64,000 bases of DNA from Propionivibrio sp. GTDB lineage: Bacteria > Pseudomonadota > Gammaproteobacteria > Burkholderiales > Rhodocyclaceae. The notes under the pieces are model-generated. The model made no database searches and was not told the origin of the DNA. It saw only the letters and a program-made list of their open reading frames with translations. Made by a program: the position numbers and the translations under genes. Location of the stretch: NCBI RefSeq assembly GCF_029255185.1, contig NZ_JAPUVO010000117.1, positions 1 to 64,000 on the forward strand, read 5' to 3'. Below are positions 43,881 through 50,813 of the stretch, one piece after another (position 1 is the first letter of the stretch; every line of letters starts with the position of its first letter).

Positions 43881-44870
43881 ATGCCGATCGACGAGTCAGA
43901 AAAGCGTGAATATTTTTCGTTCGAGTTACTAACGAAGAAGCGCGCCGGAAAGGCGACCAGAACACTGCCAAGGCTGATCCAGGAGTTTCTGGCGCTGACG
44001 CTTTTGTCCAATCGTGATGTCGCCAAGGTGTTGGAGACATACGGACAACTGCTGGGCTGGGCTGAGCAACTGCCCATGCCGATCTACGATCAATGGCTCG
44101 GTCGGCAATCGCGAACGAAATGCGCTTGGCCGGACATCGCCGAAACGGCGGAGCGCAAGGTGTTGCGCAAGCAGATTACTCGTCTGCGCGGGAATGCCTA
44201 TCGCGAGATCGAGCAAAAATTCGGCTTGATCCCGAGGAATGTCGAACACATTTCGCTTCGATTTTTCCCCGTGCAGGTTGTGAAACCGCAATCTCGCGGT
44301 GGCGGGAAAGCCAAAGTCCTGATGGCCGCCTACCACCTGGAACGGTGCTGGATCCATTTCAAACTGGAGGATGCGTGTTCGGGCTACGCTGAGGGCCAAG
44401 CCATCACGGCCTCGACCCTAACTCGGAGGCAGTGGGGCGCATTTGTTGAGGCGTTACGCGATCGACAGGCAGCCGAAAGCGGGCTGGCAGAAACGCCGTT
44501 GGTATTGCATGCGCCGGCCGGAAGCGGCCTCAAAGCCGTGCTTGCCGACCACAGAAAGATTGGCGTCGCCGAAGATATGCCGTGTCATCTCGATGACGGC
44601 GTTGTCCTCCGAATTCTTCACAAGACGAAACACTCGATCGCCCGGCCATTGCCACAGGTCAGTCTCGCCGAGCTATTCCGCGAGCCAAGCATCGATGAGC
44701 GGCTGAGCGACGTCGAAATGCGTACCTTGCCCGCGTTGCAAAATCTGAGTCATCGGCAGAAAGACAAGCTGATCACCACGCTGTGGGCGACCGTGACAGC
44801 TTTGCGACAGCGCGGGCCATCGGCCTCGGTTAAGGGATCTCTGGAAAGCAGCGCGGACGAGGTGTTGTGA
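43881..44870 (+). CDS. Unknown element protein
   Basis: A 329-residue soluble protein. Segments include RDVAKVLETYGQLLGWAEQL near residue 45-64, a central basic PVQVVKPQSRGGGKAKVLMA, and a C-terminal helical tail. No family recognised and no catalytic motif visible. It is the first of two plus-strand genes that lie between the two integrases, each facing away from integrase 1. Confidence 0.65.
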   Translation: MPIDESEKREYFSFELLTKKRAGKATRTLPRLIQEFLALTLLSNRDVAKVLETYGQLLGWAEQLPMPIYDQWLGRQSRTKCAWPDIAETAERKVLRKQITRLRGNAYREIEQKFGLIPRNVEHISLRFFPVQVVKPQSRGGGKAKVLMAAYHLERCWIHFKLEDACSGYAEGQAITASTLTRRQWGAFVEALRDRQAAESGLAETPLVLHAPAGSGLKAVLADHRKIGVAEDMPCHLDDGVVLRILHKTKHSIARPLPQVSLAELFREPSIDERLSDVEMRTLPALQNLSHRQKDKLITTLWATVTALRQRGPSASVKGSLESSADEVL

Positions 44871-44901
44871 ATAGTCCGGTGGCACCCCGCTACCAGAGGC
44901 G

Positions 44902-45324
44902 GTGACAACAAGTCACCGGCAGGAGTACTGGCTCGAACAAGACAATATCCAATCCAGATGCGAGCAGCCTATGTCAGCCAGTCAGTCGCACCATTTGCCG
45001 CGCATTCGGTTCAACCCGAGCGAGCCACGCCCTGTTCGGATGGACTGGTTACAGAAGGCAGCAGCCTCAATGCCCGCGGGAAAGGGGATGCACTTTTGTG
45101 TCGCACTCTGGATGCTCGTCACCATTCGTCGCTCACCGACTGTGCAGATCTCTAGATCGATGGCAGCGCGCGTCAATCTCTCACGTTGGGCAGCGGCGGA
45201 TTCCGCGCATCGCCTTGAGGCAGCCGGCTTGGTCAAGCTCGCCAAGCTGCCCGGCCGATCATTCCGGATTACCCTGGTCGAGGCCGGAACATCGACTCCG
45301 TTGCGCTTGGAGAGCCGGGGGTAG
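44902..45324 (+). CDS. Winged-helix-like protein
   Basis: A 140-residue protein (117 if translation begins at ATG 44,971, MSASQSHHLPRIRFN). The core, GMHFCVALWMLVTIRRSPTV, LSRWAAADSAHRLEAAGLVK and LAKLPGRSFRITLVEA, has the helix pattern and wing of a small winged-helix regulator. The GTG at 44,902 has AGAGGC very close, and neither start has an ideal ribosome binding site. It may regulate the element. Confidence 0.55.
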   Translation: MTTSHRQEYWLEQDNIQSRCEQPMSASQSHHLPRIRFNPSEPRPVRMDWLQKAAASMPAGKGMHFCVALWMLVTIRRSPTVQISRSMAARVNLSRWAAADSAHRLEAAGLVKLAKLPGRSFRITLVEAGTSTPLRLESRG

Positions 45325-45382
45325 TGGCATCACGCTACTCCTGTTTTCTGCGCTGGTATCAGCACCTGGGTGCCCGCGCACT

Positions 45383-45428
45383 GGTTTCATTTCTACAGCT
45401 ACATATCCCCCGGGCAGAAAATGAAACC
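45383..45428 (-). repeat. 46-bp near-palindromic element, copy 2
   Basis: Minus strand: GGTTTCATTTTC, centre CGGGGGATA..TAGC, then GAAATGAAACC. Same length and conserved blocks as 41,184-41,229. It lies between the convergent winged-helix gene and integrase 2 rather than at a gene start. Confidence 0.75.
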
Positions 45429-45490
45429 ACCGCCAGGAAAATGACGCGACCAACGTCGAGGAGGTCGGTCTCAATGAAAAAAGAACCGAA

Positions 45491-45528
45491 GAAGATGGGG
45501 TAACGGCGAAAGCCGTTGCCCCATCTTC
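45491..45528. terminator. Strong stem-loop terminator after integrase 2
   Basis: GAAGATGGGGTAACGGC, loop GAAA, GCCGTTGCCCCATCTTC: a 17-bp stem with one T-G pair, 12 bases beyond the integrase stop codon. A short A-run follows on the plus side. Confidence 0.65.
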
Positions 45529-45539
45529 TATGAAGGCGA

Positions 45540-46769
45540 CTAGCCTGAATGAGCGGGTGACGGCGTAGTGCCATCGCTGACCCCGGCCAACGCCGAACCC
45601 AGTCTTGAACTGGCATCGATCAGGTTCTGGTCCGCGAGGAAGGCATACCGCGTCGAGGTCAGGATACTGCTCGCGTGGCCGAGAAGGTTTTGCGCCAAGA
45701 CGAGCCCGCCCGTACCGCCACCCCCTGTGTTGAGGATCAGAGACGCCGCGCTTCGTCGCAAATCGTGGATGTGCAGGTCCTCGATCCCGGCGCGTGCCTT
45801 GATCTGCTCGAAGACCTTCATCGGATTGACGAGGTAGCCACCACGCTTGCCCGGAAACACGTAGTCGCCGGTCGTGGCTTCCCTTCGGGCTTTCAAGATG
45901 TTGAGGGCAAAATCGTTCAACGGGATCAAGCGCGACCGCGCACTTTTCGCGCGCTCAGCCGGAATGCGCCAGAGTCGGTCGTCGATAGAAAACTCGCTCC
46001 ACTGAGCCTGTAAGCATTCTTCACGGCGCGCTGCGGTAGCGAGGGCGAACATCAGGAAGTCCGCAGTCACCCGTGATTTTTCTTGTTGGCATTCGTGGAT
46101 GAACCGGCGTAGTTCGTCGCCAGCCAGGACGCGCCGACGAATGTTCATCTCGGGATGCAGGCGCACACCGCGACAGGGATTCTTGTCGCAGCGTTCAAGC
46201 ATGATCGCGACGTTGCAGACACGCTTCAACAAAGCGAGGATGCGATTCGCCGTCGCTGCACAACGTCGTTCGCGATTGCGGTTGTGAAACCGCATCACGT
46301 CGGACGGGCGAAGCTGACTGAAGCGTAGGTTCCCGAATTCCGGTGCGATGTGTAATCGCCAGCGTGTCTCCAAGCAGGCAGCGCTTTTGAGGTGCCGACC
46401 CTGCTGCGGCCAATATTCTTCGTCAAAGAACTCATTCAGCGTTGGCTCAGCGATGAACTCCTGACGCACCGCTAGCGGATCGATCCCCCGACCGATGTTG
46501 GCGCGGTGTTCCATCGCGATTCGGCAGGCTTCTGCCGGATCGATCGACGGATAGTCACCGAGCTTGATCGCCCGCTTGAGGCCGGGGCCACGGCCGGTCG
46601 GCATCGTGTAGCGCTGGAGCCAGGATTTCGCGCCGCGCTTGTTGACGACCAATCGCAATCCCGGCGGGGCCTCCAGTGAGGTGTATTCAATCTCGCGTCC
46701 GCCGTGATCGGGCGGACAAGGAGGAAGGCCATCGATGACCTTCCGGGTAAAACGAATGCGACGTTGCAT
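45540..46769 (-). CDS. Tyrosine recombinase/integrase 2 (P4-like)
   Basis: A 409-residue integrase with the P4/DUF4102-type N terminus (RFTRKVIDGLPPCP, LRLVVNKRGAKSWLQRYTMP) and a SAM-like domain. The catalytic residues are in LATAARREECLQAQW (Arg), RAKSARSRLIPL (Lys), IHDLRRSAASLILNT (His, Arg), LLGHASSILTSTRYAFL (His, Tyr). P4-type integrases usually insert into tRNA genes, which makes this the better candidate for the tRNA-Ile event. Start ATG 46,769. Confidence 0.88.
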   Translation of the reverse strand: MQRRIRFTRKVIDGLPPCPPDHGGREIEYTSLEAPPGLRLVVNKRGAKSWLQRYTMPTGRGPGLKRAIKLGDYPSIDPAEACRIAMEHRANIGRGIDPLAVRQEFIAEPTLNEFFDEEYWPQQGRHLKSAACLETRWRLHIAPEFGNLRFSQLRPSDVMRFHNRNRERRCAATANRILALLKRVCNVAIMLERCDKNPCRGVRLHPEMNIRRRVLAGDELRRFIHECQQEKSRVTADFLMFALATAARREECLQAQWSEFSIDDRLWRIPAERAKSARSRLIPLNDFALNILKARREATTGDYVFPGKRGGYLVNPMKVFEQIKARAGIEDLHIHDLRRSAASLILNTGGGGTGGLVLAQNLLGHASSILTSTRYAFLADQNLIDASSRLGSALAGVSDGTTPSPAHSG

Positions 46770-47003
46770 CGTCGATCCTCCATCGAAAGCAGTTGAAAAA
46801 AATCGAGATGAACCGGCGGTCCGATTCGAGGTGCTGCGCGGGTGCTTGGAGAACGAAACCAACGACCACACGCGACATTCCGGTGAGCGCCAGTCATCAA
46901 GCCTTGTGCTTTCTGGGCACGTCGGCGGCCACGCCGCAGCGGAGGTCGCAGCAAGTACGACCTCCGGTCCATCTCTGGTTTATGAGGAAGCGGAAGGCAG
47001 CGA

Positions 47004-47378
47004 TCAACCGACCGTGCCGAGCATCGCGACGCCACCGTATTGCTGGTGGACAACATCGGCGGGGTTCAACACGGCGACTTCATCGGCGCCGATGTCGGCA
47101 AAGAAGTGTCGCGCGGCCACCGGGTCACAGGTCAGCACCCACTCAGTGCTTCCGTCGAGTTCGATCTGAATCGCCAGCAGGCCGGTCAGCCACCAAGATT
47201 GCTGCCGAAGCAGGTCGATCAACGCCAGGGCTTCGGCATGACCGCGTGACGTGCCGGGACAACTGAACTCGATAATTCCGGCGCGCTCATTCCAGCGTTC
47301 GAGCGCTTCAGCATCGAGCCGGGCGACCACATCGGCGACCAGTGGGTCGGTAGGCGGGACGTATTTCGGCGCATCCAC
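47004..47378 (-). CDS. Unknown accessory protein
   Basis: A 124-residue acidic soluble protein (MDAPKYVPPTDPLVADVVAR at the start). It contains EALALIDLLRQQSWWLTGLL and VAARHFFADIGADEVAVLNP. No family recognised. The frame ends 3 bases after the 47,382 gene's stop region, and both belong to one minus-strand cassette that reaches back to the AlpA-like gene at 49.9 kb. Confidence 0.65.
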   Translation of the reverse strand: MDAPKYVPPTDPLVADVVARLDAEALERWNERAGIIEFSCPGTSRGHAEALALIDLLRQQSWWLTGLLAIQIELDGSTEWVLTCDPVAARHFFADIGADEVAVLNPADVVHQQYGGVAMLGTVG

Positions 47379-47381
47379 GGC

Positions 47382-47687
47382 TCAATACTCCGATGGCATG
47401 AGCACGGTCGTCACCGACCGGTCCCACTCGGAAATGATCCAGACCCGCTTATCGCCGACCGGATAGGCCGATAGGACGCGATGCCCTCCGGTAATGGCCT
47501 GATCGTTCGCGGCGGCGTCCTCGGGCGGCACATCACCCCAGTCGCCACGCACATGGCGGGCAAGAAACTGTGAGGCGGTCAGTCCATAGCGCTCCAGCAG
47601 CGCCAGTGCGCCCGGCGTCGCGACCACCTGACCAAGCGGGAAGCGCGGTAGGTTGCGCGTGCTGGCGGATGTGACGGTTTGATTCAT
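47382..47687 (-). CDS. Small plasmid/element-type protein
   Basis: A 101-residue protein. GQVVATPGALALLERYGLTA followed by QFLARHVRGDWGDVPPEDAA and a C-terminal VIWIISEWDRSVTT-like segment (here RVWIISEWDRSVTTVLMPSE) is a widespread accessory-element protein that is sometimes mislabelled as a restriction subunit. No function is known to me. CTGGAGGACACC precedes the ATG at 47,687. Confidence 0.75.
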   Translation of the reverse strand: MNQTVTSASTRNLPRFPLGQVVATPGALALLERYGLTASQFLARHVRGDWGDVPPEDAAANDQAITGGHRVLSAYPVGDKRVWIISEWDRSVTTVLMPSEY

Positions 47688-47710
47688 GGTGTCCTCCAGA
47701 AAAAGTAAAC

Positions 47711-47741
47711 ACCGCCCAGACCCGATTCGATCGGGTGGGCG
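47711..47741. terminator. Stem-loop between cassette genes
   Basis: CCGCCCAGACCCGA, loop TTCGA, TCGGGTGGGCGG, with one bulge. It lies in the leader of the 47,687 gene, preceded by AAAAAGT on the plus side, so on the minus strand a T-run follows it and it could attenuate. Confidence 0.5.
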
Positions 47742-47784
47742 GCGCAGCGGATGTGAAACGACAGGGAAGAGAAGCGGGCGGGGA

Positions 47785-48165
47785 TCAGTCCGCCGGTACA
47801 TCGTCAGTGGCAAGCCGGGCGCAGAGGTCGAGCAGGGCGGATGAGATGCCCGGCGTTTTGGGGACGATCAGCGACAGGCCGCTCCCGTCGTCGGACAGGA
47901 TCAGTGCGGCCTCGAAGCAGCAGCCGAAATCGGTCACCCACTCGAAGGGCGGGCAGCCGTCCGGATCGTCGATCGCGGCGAGCAGGCTGCTTGCCGTGGT
48001 CAGTTGCTCGCCCGTGTCGCCGGCCTCGACCAGATAGACCGGCGTCTCTGTGTCGGGGTCGTACAGCACCTCAGCGTCGATCCAGCGCTGCAGGCAAGTC
48101 GTGATGACTGACTGCAAGGCCGGATCGAGCCCGCCAAGATCGGAATGCCGGTTAAGCGGACGCAT
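47785..48165 (-). CDS. Unknown accessory protein
   Basis: A 126-residue acidic protein (MRPLNRHSDLGGLDPALQSV at the start), with EVLYDPDTETPVYLVEAGDT and a C-terminal helix LLDLCARLATDDVPAD. No family recognised. It overlaps the upstream gene by 14 bases, suggesting coupling. Confidence 0.6.
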   Translation of the reverse strand: MRPLNRHSDLGGLDPALQSVITTCLQRWIDAEVLYDPDTETPVYLVEAGDTGEQLTTASSLLAAIDDPDGCPPFEWVTDFGCCFEAALILSDDGSGLSLIVPKTPGISSALLDLCARLATDDVPAD

Positions 48166-48709
48166 CGCCGGTGGCCGCAGCACGTTTCGACACGCGCTTG
48201 GTGCGCTTTGTCACAGCCGCGCTTTGCTCGCTCGGCGCGGGGTCGGGATCGACGGCCGCTTGCGTGACCGGGGCCGATGCCTCGCCGATGAAGACCGGGA
48301 CATAGGGCTCGCCGGGAAGAGCAAGCAGGGCGGCTGACCACGCTTCGACATCGCCGGTTCGGACATGCTGGTGCGGCTTGTCCGATGCGGCTGCCGTCAG
48401 GCCTTCATGACGAGTGATTGCCATCAGGAAGCCGGGCTGATTTGCCGTGCGCGAGACGCAGGCCTTGGCGAGCGTCTTGCCTGAAAACGCTGTGCCGTCG
48501 GTCGGCAGGCAGGCAAGGATGTTGGACATCGGCGTGATCTCCTTCGAGAAGTAGCCGCCGCCGTCGTTGCCGGTGACCATGACAAAAAGATTCTGGCGAT
48601 CGGCGTCGCACAGGATCGAGTAGTGGATTCCCCCTGAGGCGCGCAGGCCAAGCTTGGGGGCGGTATCGGACTTCAGGCGCAGGTATTGCGTTGTGTTCGG
48701 TGCAGTCAT
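48152..48709 (-). CDS. Unknown element protein
   Basis: A 185-residue protein. The N-terminal 120 residues look globular (GIHYSILCDADRQNLFVMVT, GNDGGGYFSKEITPM), and the last 50 are Ala/Lys-rich and disordered (VTKRTKRVSKRAAATGDASA). A basic tail of this kind suggests nucleic acid binding. GAGGAGCATTTC precedes the ATG. Confidence 0.65.
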   Translation of the reverse strand: MTAPNTTQYLRLKSDTAPKLGLRASGGIHYSILCDADRQNLFVMVTGNDGGGYFSKEITPMSNILACLPTDGTAFSGKTLAKACVSRTANQPGFLMAITRHEGLTAAASDKPHQHVRTGDVEAWSAALLALPGEPYVPVFIGEASAPVTQAAVDPDPAPSEQSAAVTKRTKRVSKRAAATGDASA

Positions 48710-48742
48710 GAAATGCTCCTCGAATCGGAACCGGAAAAAGAT

Positions 48743-48776
48743 GAAGCCCGATGACCGGTGGTGGTCATCGGGCTTC
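48743..48776. terminator. Perfect 14-bp stem-loop
   Basis: GAAGCCCGATGACC, loop GGTGGT, GGTCATCGGGCTTC. It lies between the 40-residue membrane peptide gene and the 48,709 gene, with AAAAAGAT on the plus-strand left side, which is a T-run for minus-strand transcripts: a likely terminator or attenuator. Confidence 0.65.
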
Positions 48777-48837
48777 CGAGGGGTACGACGCTTTCAGATT
48801 TTTGAGCCCATAGCGTCGCCGAAGGCTCTTGTTGTGG

Positions 48838-48960
48838 TCAGGACTTGTCTTTGAACTTGACCGTCACGTCGATGCGCTCGGGGGCGAGTGCGGCGACGAT
48901 GACGCCAACGACGGTACCGACAGCGATTTCGGTGAGGGGGATGGCGGCAAGGGGCAGCAT
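48838..48960 (-). CDS. Tiny membrane peptide
   Basis: A 40-residue frame, MLPLAAIPLTEIAVGTVVGV followed by IVAALAPERI and a charged tail ending KFKDKS. The first 27 residues form one hydrophobic segment. CAGGAGATCACCCC is upstream of the ATG and stem-loops lie on both sides. It could be a small membrane protein or holin-like toxin; too short for confident assignment. Confidence 0.5.
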   Translation of the reverse strand: MLPLAAIPLTEIAVGTVVGVIVAALAPERIDVTVKFKDKS

Positions 48961-48990
48961 GGGGTGATCTCCTGGAGTCAGAAAAGAAAA

Positions 48991-49018
48991 GCCCCGGGCG
49001 CCATGACGGCGACCGGGG
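48991..49018. terminator. GC-rich stem-loop
   Basis: CCCCGGGCGCC, loop ATGAC, GGCGACCGGGG with one bulge; an A-run on the plus-strand left side gives a T-run to minus-strand transcripts. It is in the leader of the 40-residue peptide and 80 bases after the 49,102 gene stop. Confidence 0.5.
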
Positions 49019-49101
49019 TCAAGGAGATGATATGGACCTGGCAGGTTACGGTCCGACGCCGCGTCATAGATCGTCAGCGGCGAGCGGTCGCGCCTGCGGA
49101 T

Positions 49102-49692
49102 CTAGTCGGTGATATCCATGCCGCGTTCGTGGTCGAGTTGCGTGTCTTCCGGGTCGAATTGCTTGCGCATCCAGTAGAAGTAATCCGGGCGCGGCGTGTG
49201 AACGACGAATTCGCGCGCGCCAAGGATATGGATCATGACGTCGCGCCACGATCCCAGATAGCGACCACCAAACCCGTTATCGACGAGGTCGGCGAAGACA
49301 TGCGGTGACCAGCCATCGGGCTCGGGCAGGTTTTTCTCGACGGGCACGAGGTGGCAGGAGTCATCGTGCAACACGCCTTTGATCTCGACCCATTGTTTGC
49401 GGGCGAGCTGGACTGCGCCATCGAGGAACGGTTGCGTATCGGGTTCCGCGCCGTTGGCATAGCTGAATACCGGCATCAGGAATTGCGTTCCGTCGGCTTG
49501 GATGCCTTCATAAAGGTTGACCCAGGCGCCAGGGCAGAGTTGGCCCCGTCGAACCCCTTCGGGGTGAGCCAGCCACCATTGCCCATTGTGGTGCGTGCAC
49601 AGCAACGGGCCGACCGTGCGCGTGGCATCCGGATGAATCCGGAACGGACCCTTCGGGAGGGTGATCGCGATCTCGATGTCAGGAAGCCACAT
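49102..49692 (-). CDS. Unknown element protein
   Basis: A 196-residue acidic protein (MWLPDIEIAITLPKGPFRIH at the start), with Trp-rich middle (HHNGQWWLAHPEGVRRGQLC) and HVFADLVDNGFGGRYLGSWR. No family recognised. It overlaps the AlpA-like gene by 14 bases, so it is probably regulated by it. Confidence 0.65.
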   Translation of the reverse strand: MWLPDIEIAITLPKGPFRIHPDATRTVGPLLCTHHNGQWWLAHPEGVRRGQLCPGAWVNLYEGIQADGTQFLMPVFSYANGAEPDTQPFLDGAVQLARKQWVEIKGVLHDDSCHLVPVEKNLPEPDGWSPHVFADLVDNGFGGRYLGSWRDVMIHILGAREFVVHTPRPDYFYWMRKQFDPEDTQLDHERGMDITD

Positions 49693-49915
49693 GGTCAGCT
49701 CCTTGAGTCGCAGGCGCGGGTTGTGTAGGCGTGGCGGATTGGCGTTCGGCCAACCAGCGCTCTACGGTCGCTTCGTCGTAGCGGATCGAGCGGCCGATCT
49801 TGATGGCTGGCGGGATGTGCTGGGAGCCGGACGCGCGCAGACGCTCGACGGTCGTCAGGGACAAGCCGAGCCGCTGGGCGAGCCAGCGGGACGACCGGAG
49901 GATGGATGGTTGCAT
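49679..49915 (-). CDS. AlpA/excisionase-like regulator
   Basis: A 78-residue MerR-fold protein: SRWLAQRLGLSLTTVERLRA is the helix-turn-helix, IPPAIKIGRSIRYDEATVER and WLAERQS the wing and anchor helix. This is the layout of AlpA and Xis proteins. It heads the minus-strand cassette down to 47,004 and may also act on excision of the element. Confidence 0.85.
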   Translation of the reverse strand: MQPSILRSSRWLAQRLGLSLTTVERLRASGSQHIPPAIKIGRSIRYDEATVERWLAERQSATPTQPAPATQGADHVAS

Positions 49916-50335
49916 GTGCGATGTCTCCAGGTGACAGGGGGGATTCCCTATCGCTTTGTTTCGAGGTTTGGAGGCAAAAAGTGGTGCCTAACGGAGCCTG
50001 GTGGCGGGTGATCTTTCGGTGGGCTTGCCGTTAGTCATTCGCGTGCTGAGGAAACGGAGAGCTACCGCCGGAGGTTGGGCGCTCGACCGTCGGCGAAGGA
50101 GGTTATGACCTGTTGATGCCGTGGCGAAATGAGACTATCGTTTCAGCACGTTCGGGCGACACCGGGTGACCGGTGTCGAGCGTGCTTTGGTGAGTCATGG
50201 TCTTCCTTGGTTAGGGGTTGTATCGCAGCAAGGGTAGTTTCTTCCAAAAGTCATGAGGCGGGTACTGGATACCCTCGAACGCATCCAGCCGGCGCTCCTT
50301 TTTCTATTTGTCATTTCGTTAGAAAGGAGTTCGCC
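49916..50335. other. Gene-free regulatory stretch with 22-bp palindrome
   Basis: No credible gene in these 420 bases between divergent transcription units. It contains CGACACCGG-GTGA-CCGGTGTCG at 50,157-50,178, a perfect 9-bp inverted repeat that could be an operator or hairpin. A longer upstream reading of the 50,336 gene is possible but lacks coding character. Confidence 0.55.
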
Positions 50336-50557
50336 ATGTCGAACCAGCAAGTACGTGCAGAGAAAGCCCTTGAGCAACGCGCCCGCCGTAAGGCAAAACG
50401 CGTTGGGCTGGTGGCTCAGAAGTCCCGCCGCGGAATCGGCAGAATCGATAACTGCGGCGGCTTCAGGCTCGTCGATCCGAGACTGAACACTATCGAGGCA
50501 GGTTATCGTTTCGATCTGTCAGCCGAGGAAGTGATCGAGTACTGCGCGGCTGTTTAG
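50336..50557 (+). CDS. Small conserved basic protein
   Basis: A 73-residue protein. The first half is strongly basic and helical (EKALEQRARRKAKRVGLVAQ, KSRRGIGRID), the second half GGFRLVDPRLNTIEAGYRFD is compact. Short proteins of this form are common near mobile genes; no function known to me. Ribosome binding site AGAAAGGAG lies 7 bases before the ATG. A terminator follows. Confidence 0.7.
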   Translation: MSNQQVRAEKALEQRARRKAKRVGLVAQKSRRGIGRIDNCGGFRLVDPRLNTIEAGYRFDLSAEEVIEYCAAV

Positions 50558-50570
50558 ACAGCGCTACGGG

Positions 50571-50604
50571 AAGGCCGGGAGGGGGGACCCTCTCGGCTTT
50601 CTTT
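50571..50604 (+). terminator. Rho-independent terminator
   Basis: AAGGCCGGGAGGG, loop GGGAC, CCTCTCGGCTTTCTTT: stem plus T-rich tail, 13 bases after the stop codon of the small basic protein gene. Confidence 0.75.
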
Positions 50605-50813
50605 ACCATTGAAATTTGCGTGACCGTAACTCGGCCAAGTCTCACCGTGATCAAGCTGAAAGATCGAGAAGTCCAGTCTGATCGCTTCGTTTGCTGAAAG
50701 CAGCTAGCATCCAAAACCAAGTTGTCAGTGGAGTGCGCAAGTTAGAACTTTACGACCTCCAATCCGTAGAGTTGTATCTACAAGGATCTGGGGCAGTTGC
50801 CGGTCCATTCGGA

